DNA from: Lentisphaeria bacterium UBA4640
Lineage (GTDB): Bacteria; Verrucomicrobiota; Lentisphaeria; Victivallales; UBA1829
Direction: 5' to 3'
DNA length: 24,790 nucleotides
NCBI GenBank assembly: GCA_002405835.1
Contig: DHMO01000066.1
Location: forward strand, 1 to 24,790
Part shown: piece after piece, positions 1-6,330 of the stretch
Layout of the letters: every line of letters begins with the position of its first letter
Numbering within the stretch: the stretch's first letter is position 1
Made by a program: the position numbers and the translations under genes
Notes under the pieces: generated by a model
The model's database searches: none
The model's input: the letters and a program-made list of their open reading frames with translations, nothing else
Told to the model about the DNA's origin: nothing

Positions 1-127
1 CAAGTCCGATCTCCCGCGCAGTTCCCACGAGGAGCTCTATAAGCGTGAACCATCTGGACTACCCCCGGGAATTCTGGTTTCTTCTGCCTGTATGCGGCCA
101 AAATACTGTTTTTCCTGCAAGTTTCAT
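1..127 (-). pseudogene. Prepilin-like (type IV pilin N-terminal motif) gene remnant, running off the left edge
   Basis: Reading the minus strand from an ATG at 127-125 gives 22 codons (MKLAGKTVFWPHTGRRNQ...), then an in-frame TAG at 61-59, then without a frame change SRW followed by FTLIELLV at about 49-26. FTLIELLV is the core of the prepilin peptidase/N-methylation motif found in type IV pilins and pseudopilins and in many Lentisphaerota secreted proteins. The usual continuation is a hydrophobic helix of the VIAIIAILA kind. Here it reads GTAREIGL, which is not hydrophobic, and neither other frame restores it. The in-frame stop and the lost helix both suggest a decaying gene. The edge hides the remainder, so a sequencing error or a functional readthrough product cannot be excluded. 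A weak AAGG lies 11 bases before the ATG. Confidence 0.45.
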
Positions 128-187
128 AATGTTTTCAGCCTTTTTGTGTTTGTTTTGTTTGTTCCTGACTCATGAAAAGAGAATGTG

Positions 188-1150
188 CTAAGGTTTACCT
201 CCTGCATGCTGCGTTATTTCGATTAATTTTGTCGGCAGAAGTGTTATGATGTGCGGCTGCTCGCGCAGAAGCGGACGGTTGCGCAGGTAAAAAGCAACAA
301 AATCCTGGAGTCTGTCAACATCAAAATCAATATAGGCGTCCAGTTTCGGCGCGATCTTGAGCGCACGGATTTCACGGATGTATTTCGGATCGTTGAACAT
401 CAGACGGAAAATTTTTGATTTGTCGCGCTCCAGAAGCGGGTCAAGCACAACCCACGGAGTGCCGTTCTGGTAGAAATAGGCGTCGTAATCATCTTTGTGT
501 TCCGCATAAAAACGCGGGAGCTCATTGTCGCCTTCATAATGAATCAGGTCGCAGCGAACCTGCGGGTAACGCTCTTTCGCGATCGCATGCAGAAAAATGG
601 AACGTTCCGCGGAATCGGAGCAGACGGTCTTGGTGAAAACAGCGATTCTTCCGAAATTGCGGCAGAGGAAATCCGCGGCGAGACGGGCGCCGCCGACATT
701 GTCCGCGGAGATATGCAGCTCCGCTTCCTGTGCATTTTCACAGAAAAGACTGACCCGGTAGATTGACGGATTGATATCGCGCGCAATCCGGAACCAGTCG
801 TCACACTGAAGCCCGGAAAAAACAACGGCGTCCGCATCCTCCAGCTCCTTTCGCAATGCGGCAGGATGACGCAGGGAATTCGTCAGAACAGTCTCATAAT
901 TTTCCAGCTGCAGCCGTTTGAAAACTTTACGGGCAATCTGTTCGGAATAGAGATTGTCAATGGAAACATCCACAACGATTTTTTCATTTTCGCTATTGCT
1001 CTGAATCATATATCCGTGTATGTTGAGGAGGTGGATAACAGCGTCGCGGGTGCTGGCTTTTACCTGCGGATCATTGCGCAAAATGCGAAAGAGCGTTCTC
1101 TGAGAAAATCCGCTCTGCTCCGCCAATGCTTTCAATGTTATCCTTTTCAT
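188..1150 (-). CDS. LacI-type transcriptional regulator, divergent from the WbsX/GH35 pair
   Basis: This 320-residue protein has an N-terminal helix-turn-helix (residues about 3-46, ITLKALAEQSGFSQRTLFRI) followed by a periplasmic-binding-protein-like sensor domain, the LacI/GalR layout, at close to family length. A GTG six bases upstream is also possible, but the ATG at 1150 is preferred because GAGG lies five bases before it. It is a paralogue of the regulator at 10036-11025: both share INPSIY near residue 130, an aligned SADN/SSDN-xxGG segment, and a similar FYxxNRP stretch near the C-terminus. It is transcribed away from the glycosidase pair that starts at 1380, the usual position for a local sugar-responsive repressor or activator. 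The ligand is unknown. The regulator class is clear; its target genes are inferred from position. Confidence 0.85.
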   Translation of the reverse strand: MKRITLKALAEQSGFSQRTLFRILRNDPQVKASTRDAVIHLLNIHGYMIQSNSENEKIVVDVSIDNLYSEQIARKVFKRLQLENYETVLTNSLRHPAALRKELEDADAVVFSGLQCDDWFRIARDINPSIYRVSLFCENAQEAELHISADNVGGARLAADFLCRNFGRIAVFTKTVCSDSAERSIFLHAIAKERYPQVRCDLIHYEGDNELPRFYAEHKDDYDAYFYQNGTPWVVLDPLLERDKSKIFRLMFNDPKYIREIRALKIAPKLDAYIDFDVDRLQDFVAFYLRNRPLLREQPHIITLLPTKLIEITQHAGGKP

Positions 1151-1181
1151 TTTCACCTCACCGGTTCTTTCGTTTTCATAA

Positions 1182-1209
1182 ATTATACTCCAGAATCTAA
1201 AAAAAACAA
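1182..1209 (-). promoter_or_regulatory. Probable sigma70-type promoter of the LacI-type regulator
   Basis: On the minus strand a -35 TTGTTT (1209-1204) is separated by 16 bases from a perfect -10 TATAAT (1187-1182). The distance to the ATG at 1150 allows a leader of about 25 bases. The sequence GAGTATAATTTA around this -10 differs by one base from AGAGTATAATTTA at the divergent promoter. Confidence 0.6.
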
Positions 1210-1261
1210 GAGGGGTAAAACGGGAATTTCTGGCAGGAAACTGACAATAAAACCAATTCGA

Positions 1262-1272
1262 AAAACCGTTTT
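1262..1272. promoter_or_regulatory. Candidate regulator operator in the divergent intergenic region
   Basis: AAAAC-C-GTTTT is a perfect odd palindrome near the middle of the 229-base gap between the two divergent genes. An AAAACGG half at 1217-1223 and two copies of CGTTTTCA (1171-1178 and 1320-1327) repeat the same element. The second CGTTTTCA copy lies in the spacer of the plus promoter, and the first lies just downstream of the minus -10. A CG-centred A/T palindrome suits a LacI-type site, but the match is short and could be chance. Confidence 0.3.
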
Positions 1273-1307
1273 GTCATATTCATGCCAAAGATTCCTTTTT
1301 CAACCCC

Positions 1308-1336
1308 TTGTCTTTTTCACGTTTTCAGAGTATAAT
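1308..1336 (+). promoter_or_regulatory. Strong sigma70-type promoter for the WbsX-like/GH35 pair
   Basis: A -35 TTGTCT (1308-1313), a 17-base spacer and a perfect -10 TATAAT (1331-1336) precede the ATG at 1380. The gene has an AAAGG Shine-Dalgarno at 1367-1371. Confidence 0.7.
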
Positions 1337-1379
1337 TTAAGAAAACACAGAACTCGAAACATTACGAAAGGTTTTAAAA

Positions 1380-2507
1380 ATGACAAAACGTCCAATCGTC
1401 GCAACGTATTATTTCCCGAACTGGCACTGCGATCCGCGCATTGAAGCCCTTCATGGAAAGGGATGGACCGAATGGCGCGTGGCGCAGTATGCCACACCGC
1501 GTTTTCCCGGACACATTCAGCCGAAAGTTCCTCTCTGGGGATATCAGGATGAATCCAAGCCCGAAGTCATGGAGCAGAAAATCAGCGCGGCAAAAGCGTA
1601 TGGTATAGACGCTTTTATTTTTGACTGGTACTGTTTCAACGACGGTCCCTACCGTGAGCGCTGTCTGAACGCGGGATTCCTCAATGCTCCGAACTGCGAA
1701 AAGATCAAATTCGCTCTGATGTGGTGCAATCACAATCCGATCTACGCGCATCCGGGTTCCTACTGGAAGCCGGCGGAAATGAACTGGAAGGGAGAAGACA
1801 TCACGCCGGAAACATTCCGCAGGGAAACTTCTCTTTATATTGAAAAATATATGAGCCGTCCGAACTATCTGCGCGTGGACGGCGGACTCTATTTCAGCAT
1901 TTGGCAGCCGCAGAAACTGGTTCACTATTTCGGCGGCGAAGAGATCACGGCGGAGCTTATCCGCGAATTCCGCGACAAGGTTCAGAAAGCCGGACTCGGC
2001 GAACTCAACATGAACGCCCATTGCGACTGCTGGGACAGCTCGCCCGGCAGTTATGAGAACTATGAGGCAATACTCAAGCGCGTCGGTTTCAACACCGTAT
2101 CGACCTACAACTGGAGCAATTCCGGCGATTTCTTCCCGTCCGAAGAATATTCGTACTGGATGCACAAAGCGCTTCCGGCGATCAAAGATCAGTGTGAACG
2201 TTTCACGCTTCCGTTCTCTCCCGTTGCATGTCCGGGCTGGGATGTGTCGCCGCGCACGGTGCAGTCGGATATGTTCGAGCAGCGCGGCTATCCGTTCGGA
2301 ACGGTCATCGTCAACAACACGCCCGATCTCTTCCAGGATGCTCTGGAATACATCAAGGAACTTCACGCTTCCGGTATCAGCAAGAGCGAAATGATTCAGA
2401 TTCCCTGCTGGAACGAATGGACCGAAGGCGCGTATCTCGAACCCGATACGCAGTATGGTTACGGCTTTCTCCAGGCGGTAAAAAATGTATTCGGAGTCGC
2501 AAAATGA
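1380..2507 (+). CDS. WbsX family / GH99-like TIM-barrel protein
   Basis: This 375-residue protein matches the glycosyltransferase WbsX / glycoside hydrolase 99-like family. It opens with YYFPNWH and GWTEWRVAQ, has FIFDWYCFN in the middle of the barrel, and ends with the family hallmark NEWTEGAYLEPD near residue 350. Length is normal for a single-domain member. No signal peptide or membrane segment is visible, so it should act in the cytoplasm. Family members occur in polysaccharide biosynthesis loci and beside glycosidases; GH99 enzymes proper cleave alpha-mannosides by an endo mechanism. Whether this one makes or breaks a glycosidic bond cannot be read from the sequence. It overlaps the next gene by four bases (ATGA) and follows a strong promoter, so the two are probably made in fixed ratio. 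Confidence 0.85.
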   Translation: MTKRPIVATYYFPNWHCDPRIEALHGKGWTEWRVAQYATPRFPGHIQPKVPLWGYQDESKPEVMEQKISAAKAYGIDAFIFDWYCFNDGPYRERCLNAGFLNAPNCEKIKFALMWCNHNPIYAHPGSYWKPAEMNWKGEDITPETFRRETSLYIEKYMSRPNYLRVDGGLYFSIWQPQKLVHYFGGEEITAELIREFRDKVQKAGLGELNMNAHCDCWDSSPGSYENYEAILKRVGFNTVSTYNWSNSGDFFPSEEYSYWMHKALPAIKDQCERFTLPFSPVACPGWDVSPRTVQSDMFEQRGYPFGTVIVNNTPDLFQDALEYIKELHASGISKSEMIQIPCWNEWTEGAYLEPDTQYGYGFLQAVKNVFGVAK

Positions 2508-4267
2508 AGACGGAAATCAAAAACAGACAGTTCCTGCTCGACGGCAAGCCGTTCCGCATTCTTTCGGGTGAAATGCACTACTTCCGTGTTCCGCGCGAAT
2601 ACTGGCGCGACCGTCTGCTCAAACTCAAAGCCTGCGGACTCAACACCGTGGCGACCTATATGCCGTGGAATCTTCACGAGCGCACGCCTGGAAAGTTTGA
2701 CTTCTCCGGAATGCTTGATGTCCGCGCGTTTCTCGAACTCGCGGATGAACTCGGAATCAAAGTTCTGCTCCGTCCCGGTCCGTACATCTGCTCCGAATGG
2801 GAATTCGGCGGATTCCCCGCGTGGCTGCTCGCAGTCAAAGGTCTGCGTCTGCGCTGTTCCGAACCGCAGTACATGGGCTTTGTCGAACGCTATTTCAAAG
2901 CCGTTTTTGAACAGGTGAAGGAGTTCTACACCCGCAACATCATCATGCTGCAGATTGAAAACGGCTATGCTTCCTACGGGAATGACATGGCCTACTACAA
3001 CTTTCTGAAGAAGCTTGTCGACGACAGCGGTTATCAGAATGTTGTCATTGCGGCGGACGGCGACAGCGACACGCGGATATCCACCGAGGTTCCGGAAGGT
3101 GTCTGGCGCACGCTGATGTGCGGCAACGAGAACCCGGTTCCGCAGCTCGAATTCAATCAGTCGGAACAGCCCGATATGCCGCAGTTCATCGTGGAATACT
3201 GGAACGGTCAGCACATGAGCACCGGACAGCCGATCCGTCCGCGCGATCCCGTCCTGATCGTCGAAAATCTGCGCAAAGCTCTTGAATGGGGTGCTCATAT
3301 CAATCTCTACATGTTCCACGGAGGCACGAACTTCGGCTTCCAGAACGGGGCAATGGCGAGCCTTGACGGCTGGAGCAGTCAGCTGATTACAAGCTACGAT
3401 ATGGCCGCACCCGTCAGCGAGGCCGGCGATGTTCGGGAACTCTACCGGATGTACCGTCCGCTGTTTGCAAAATTCAATCCTGAATTTTCGCTTGACACCC
3501 CGGTCCCGCCGGATTGTCCGAAAGCTGCATACGGCGAAGTCTCCTTAACGGAATTTGCCCCGCTCTCGGCGAATCTGGATGCGCTCTCCGTGAACACCAC
3601 GGAATCGCCGTGTCCGCTCACTTTGGAGGAGATCGGCGGCGACTACGGCTTCGTGCGTTACACCACGCACCTCAAGCCGCAGACATTCACGCTTCCGGTA
3701 AAAGTCGTCGGTCTTGCCGACCGCGCGTGGGTGTTTTACAATGGCAAATTTGTGAAACATCTCTGGAAAGGCAACGAATCCTTCGCGGTTGAAACCGGCA
3801 AAGGCGGCACGCTGGAAATCATTGTCGAGAACATGAGCCGCACGAACTTTTTCTGCAACACAGAACACAATCACAAAGGTATTACCGACGGCGTGATTCT
3901 GAACGGACAGCAGTTCCAGCACGGCTGGACAACTTCCGCGATGCCGATGGAGGATACGTCGAAAGTCGTCTACGGACCGCTTCCGGAGTTTCCGGTGAAG
4001 GACAACATCGGTTTCTTCCGTGCGGAATTTGAGATTGCGGATGCGCCTGCGGACACGTTCCTGTACGTTCCTGCCGGCAACCGCGGATTCTGCCGGATCA
4101 ACGGAATCATCCTCGGCCGCTACGACAAGAGCGGTCCGTTCCATACGCTGTACGTCCCCGCTCCGTTCCTGCGCAAGGGGAAAAATACGGTGGAAGTGTT
4201 TGAGTACGACAACCTCGGTCGTCCCGCGGTTCAGCTCCTGGACCACCCGCTCGTCGGCGGATTCTGA
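2504..4267 (+). CDS. GH35 beta-galactosidase-family protein lacking the acid/base glutamate
   Basis: This 587-residue protein has the GH35 barrel: FRILSGEMHYFRVPREYW at the N-terminus, LRPGPYICSEWEFGGFPAWL near residues 90-110, and NLYMFHGGTNFGFQNGA near 270. A C-terminal beta-sandwich half follows. GH35 enzymes hydrolyse terminal beta-galactosides with two glutamates. The nucleophile position appears kept (E231 in QFIVEYWNG). The acid/base motif, normally QxENEYG, reads QIENGYASYG, so the catalytic Glu is Gly154 (codon GGC at 2963-2965). The start at 2504 was chosen because MKTEIKNRQFLLDGKPF matches the usual GH35 beginning and forms an ATGA overlap with the previous gene; the frame is open for 92 more codons upstream only as a shadow. 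No signal peptide is seen. It may be an inactive, assisted-catalysis or sugar-binding member. Confidence 0.9.
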   Translation: MKTEIKNRQFLLDGKPFRILSGEMHYFRVPREYWRDRLLKLKACGLNTVATYMPWNLHERTPGKFDFSGMLDVRAFLELADELGIKVLLRPGPYICSEWEFGGFPAWLLAVKGLRLRCSEPQYMGFVERYFKAVFEQVKEFYTRNIIMLQIENGYASYGNDMAYYNFLKKLVDDSGYQNVVIAADGDSDTRISTEVPEGVWRTLMCGNENPVPQLEFNQSEQPDMPQFIVEYWNGQHMSTGQPIRPRDPVLIVENLRKALEWGAHINLYMFHGGTNFGFQNGAMASLDGWSSQLITSYDMAAPVSEAGDVRELYRMYRPLFAKFNPEFSLDTPVPPDCPKAAYGEVSLTEFAPLSANLDALSVNTTESPCPLTLEEIGGDYGFVRYTTHLKPQTFTLPVKVVGLADRAWVFYNGKFVKHLWKGNESFAVETGKGGTLEIIVENMSRTNFFCNTEHNHKGITDGVILNGQQFQHGWTTSAMPMEDTSKVVYGPLPEFPVKDNIGFFRAEFEIADAPADTFLYVPAGNRGFCRINGIILGRYDKSGPFHTLYVPAPFLRKGKNTVEVFEYDNLGRPAVQLLDHPLVGGF

Positions 4268-4284
4268 AGAAAAAAGGAGCAACC

Positions 4285-4395
4285 ATGCGTATCATCAACA
4301 GTATCTCCTATTGCCCCCCGCTGGGATTCCGCGGGCTTGGCGACCTTTATCTTCCGGATAACGTCACCCCGGAAATGCAAACAGTTCTCACATGA
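4285..4395 (+). CDS. 36-residue ORF of unknown function, possible gene remnant
   Basis: The ORF starts 17 bases after the GH35 stop. It has an excellent ribosome binding site (AAGGAG at 4274-4279, with GGAG five bases before the ATG). It begins MRIINSISYCPP, contains FRGLGDLYLPD, and ends at a TGA 10 bases before a 14-bp hairpin. I recognise no family. It has no membrane segment. The position and ribosome site suggest it is, or was, the third gene of the WbsX/GH35 operon. It may be a real small protein, or the 5' stub of a longer gene whose body was deleted, with the hairpin left from the old operon end. Nothing in the sequence decides between these. Confidence 0.45.
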   Translation: MRIINSISYCPPLGFRGLGDLYLPDNVTPEMQTVLT

Positions 4396-4405
4396 AAAAC
4401 GAACA

Positions 4406-4443
4406 CCCGAAGCTCCGGAGAATTAATGGTCCGGAGCTTCGGG
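4406..4443 (+). terminator. Perfect 14-bp hairpin ending the WbsX/GH35 operon
   Basis: CCCGAAGCTCCGGA (4406-4419) pairs perfectly with TCCGGAGCTTCGGG (4430-4443) around a 10-base loop. The plus strand continues AAAATC with no T-run, so as a plus-strand intrinsic terminator it is incomplete. It may instead act as an RNA-stabilising 3' hairpin. On the minus strand a T-run follows only after eight bases. Confidence 0.6.
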
Positions 4444-4544
4444 AAAATCTCCAGGTTCAAAACTTTTCCGGACGTTCCCTTCACGCTTCAAATGCCGTCC
4501 GGCTCCCGCCATTGAAAAAATTGCAGGTTATCTGTGTTCCGGAT

Positions 4545-4572
4545 TTGAAAATTCGCATTTTTGAGCTATTGT
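4545..4572 (+). promoter_or_regulatory. Weak candidate promoter for the DppD-TPR-mutL run
   Basis: TTGAAA (4545-4550), a 16-base spacer and TATTGT (4567-4572) lie 28 bases before the ATG at 4601. The -10 matches consensus at only four of six positions. The 157 bases between the hairpin (ending 4443) and the gene at 4601 show nothing else clear. Confidence 0.3.
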
Positions 4573-4600
4573 TTTCCATTCATGAATGAAGGCTGCCGTT

Positions 4601-5605
4601 ATGAACGTTCTGGATGTAAAAAATCTGACAATCGAATTCAAATCGGAACAGGGGTTCCTGCCCGCTGTGACCGACGTCTCCTTTCACCTTCAAAAAGGGG
4701 AAATTCTCGCGCTGGTCGGCGAAAGCGGATGCGGGAAAAGCATCTCGTGCATGTCGCTCTCCCGTCTGCTCCCCTCCCCGCCCGCCCGCATTCCGCGCGG
4801 CGAAGTCCTGCTGACAAAGCGCGACGGGACGACCGAAGACGTTATGAAACTTTCTCCGCGGCAGCTCCGCAAAATCCGCGGCGGCGAAATTGCCTACATC
4901 TTTCAGGAGCCCTCGGTCTCCCTCAATCCGGTTTTCCGCGTCGGAATGCAAATCGCGGAGGCAATCGAACTCCACCGTCCGGATGTGACCGATATCGAAG
5001 GCGAAGTTGTGAACCTCCTCCGTCAAGTCGGCATTCCGGGACCGGAAGAACGGGCGAAACTCTATCCGCACGAAATGTCCGGAGGCATGCAGCAGCGAGT
5101 CATGATCGCCATGGCGCTGGCAAGCCGTCCGTCGATTCTGGTTGCGGATGAGCCGACCACCGCACTCGACGTCACCATTCAGGCGCAGATTCTCGAACTT
5201 CTCGCGGATCTGCGGAAGGAAACCGGCATGTCGATTATCCTGGTCACCCACAATCTCGGCATCGTTTCGGAAATGGCGGACCGCGTCTGCGTCATGTATG
5301 CGGGAAGAATTGTCGAATCCGCCCCCGTCCGCGAACTTATCGACCGTCCGCGTCATCCGTACACGACCGCTCTCCTCGCGGCGGTTCCGAAGCTCGGCGG
5401 AGAACACGGAAAACTTTCCACCATTCCCGGTTCCGTGCCGACTCCCGCGCATTTTCCCGCCGGATGCCGCTTCTGCGACCGGTGCGCACTCCGCCGCACC
5501 TTCCCTGAAGCGGAACAGACCATCTGCGAAACAACCGTCCCCCCAATGCGCGAACTCGCACCCGGGCACTTCTGCGCATGCCATAAAACAGGAGACGCAC
5601 AATGA
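4601..5605 (+). CDS. Oligopeptide/dipeptide ABC transporter ATP-binding protein (DppD/OppD type)
   Basis: This 334-residue ATPase has Walker A GESGCGKS (residues 40-47), Q-loop FQEPSVSLNPVF, signature SGGMQQR, Walker B ILVADEPTTALD and switch histidine VTHN. It also carries the C-terminal oligo_HPY region (RHPYTTALLAAVPKL, then a cysteine cluster GCRFCDRC) that marks the OppD/DppD/NikD branch. It would energise uptake of peptides, or sugars in some relatives, from the cytoplasmic face. The start at 4601 was chosen because AAGG sits eight bases before it; an ATG at 4586 has no ribosome site. It has no permease, binding-protein or second ATPase gene beside it, which is unusual for a system needing five parts. 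Its stop overlaps the next ATG by four bases. Confidence 0.9.
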   Translation: MNVLDVKNLTIEFKSEQGFLPAVTDVSFHLQKGEILALVGESGCGKSISCMSLSRLLPSPPARIPRGEVLLTKRDGTTEDVMKLSPRQLRKIRGGEIAYIFQEPSVSLNPVFRVGMQIAEAIELHRPDVTDIEGEVVNLLRQVGIPGPEERAKLYPHEMSGGMQQRVMIAMALASRPSILVADEPTTALDVTIQAQILELLADLRKETGMSIILVTHNLGIVSEMADRVCVMYAGRIVESAPVRELIDRPRHPYTTALLAAVPKLGGEHGKLSTIPGSVPTPAHFPAGCRFCDRCALRRTFPEAEQTICETTVPPMRELAPGHFCACHKTGDAQ

Positions 5606-6330
5606 AAAATTTTCTTGTCTCCGGCATAAAAAATCCGCTCGCCCCGTTCATTCTTCTGCTGGCGCTGATCATCCTGATGACGATTATCATCTCCAACATC
5701 AAGTCTGCGCGCGAAACCGCACAGCTGCATACAGGAAGACAGAATCTGCTGTTTGATCCCCAGCCTGCGGATTCCGATGAAACCGCTGCGGAAAAAACCG
5801 GCTCCGAACCCGATATCCGTCATCTCACAGCGGAAGCGCTCGACGCCTGGGAGGGCGGCGATTTTGCCGCTGCGGAGGATAAATTCCGGACCATTCTCGT
5901 GTTCCGTCCGAACAACGCCGTTGCCCTTTCGCACCTCGGAGCATTGCTGCATCACCGCGGCGATTACGCATCCGCCGAACGCATGTTCCGCCGTCAGACC
6001 CTGTTTCATCCGGGCGACCCGAACGCCTATCTGAACCTTGCCTCGGTGCTGGCGCGCCAGAACAAACTCCCCGAGGCGCTCGCCGTCTCCAAACAGAGTC
6101 TGCGTCTTGCGCCGAAAGCCTCTTCAACCAATCTGCTTTCTCTTGCAAAAATCTACTCGCAGGCGAAAGATGAGAAGCGCGCGCTTGATTATTTCCGCCG
6201 CGCGGCATCCATCCTGGGTCCGCGCCTCGTCGAAGCCGGATGGGATCCCGCATTTGACAATATCCGCCAGAATCCGGAATTTCAGTCTCTGCTCCGCGAT
6301 GCGGGCAAACAGCAAGGAGCCGTCAGATGA
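5602..6330 (+). CDS. Membrane-anchored tetratricopeptide repeat protein
   Basis: This is a 242-residue protein. Residues about 13-33 form one hydrophobic segment (PFILLLALIILMTIIIS) after a short basic N-terminus, so it is probably a type II anchored protein with the rest outside the cytoplasm. Three to four TPR units follow from about residue 78 to 210 (ALDAWEGGDFAAAEDKFR, ALSHLGALLHHRGDYASAER, AYLNLASVLARQNKLPEA). TPR domains hold protein partners; the partner is unknown. AGGAG lies seven bases before the ATG. Both ends are ATGA overlaps, with the DppD-type ATPase upstream and mutL downstream, so it is co-translated with both. No link between the TPR protein and mismatch repair is established. 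Confidence 0.8.
   Translation: MKNFLVSGIKNPLAPFILLLALIILMTIIISNIKSARETAQLHTGRQNLLFDPQPADSDETAAEKTGSEPDIRHLTAEALDAWEGGDFAAAEDKFRTILVFRPNNAVALSHLGALLHHRGDYASAERMFRRQTLFHPGDPNAYLNLASVLARQNKLPEALAVSKQSLRLAPKASSTNLLSLAKIYSQAKDEKRALDYFRRAASILGPRLVEAGWDPAFDNIRQNPEFQSLLRDAGKQQGAVR

Noticed and set aside
2228..2503. A 92-codon upstream extension of the GH35 frame
   Set aside because: It lies inside the WbsX-like gene in another frame. GH35 homology begins at 2504, where an ATGA overlap gives a natural start.
4406..4443. Reading the hairpin as part of a CRISPR or REP repeat array
   Set aside because: It occurs once. No second copy or regular spacing was seen in the window.
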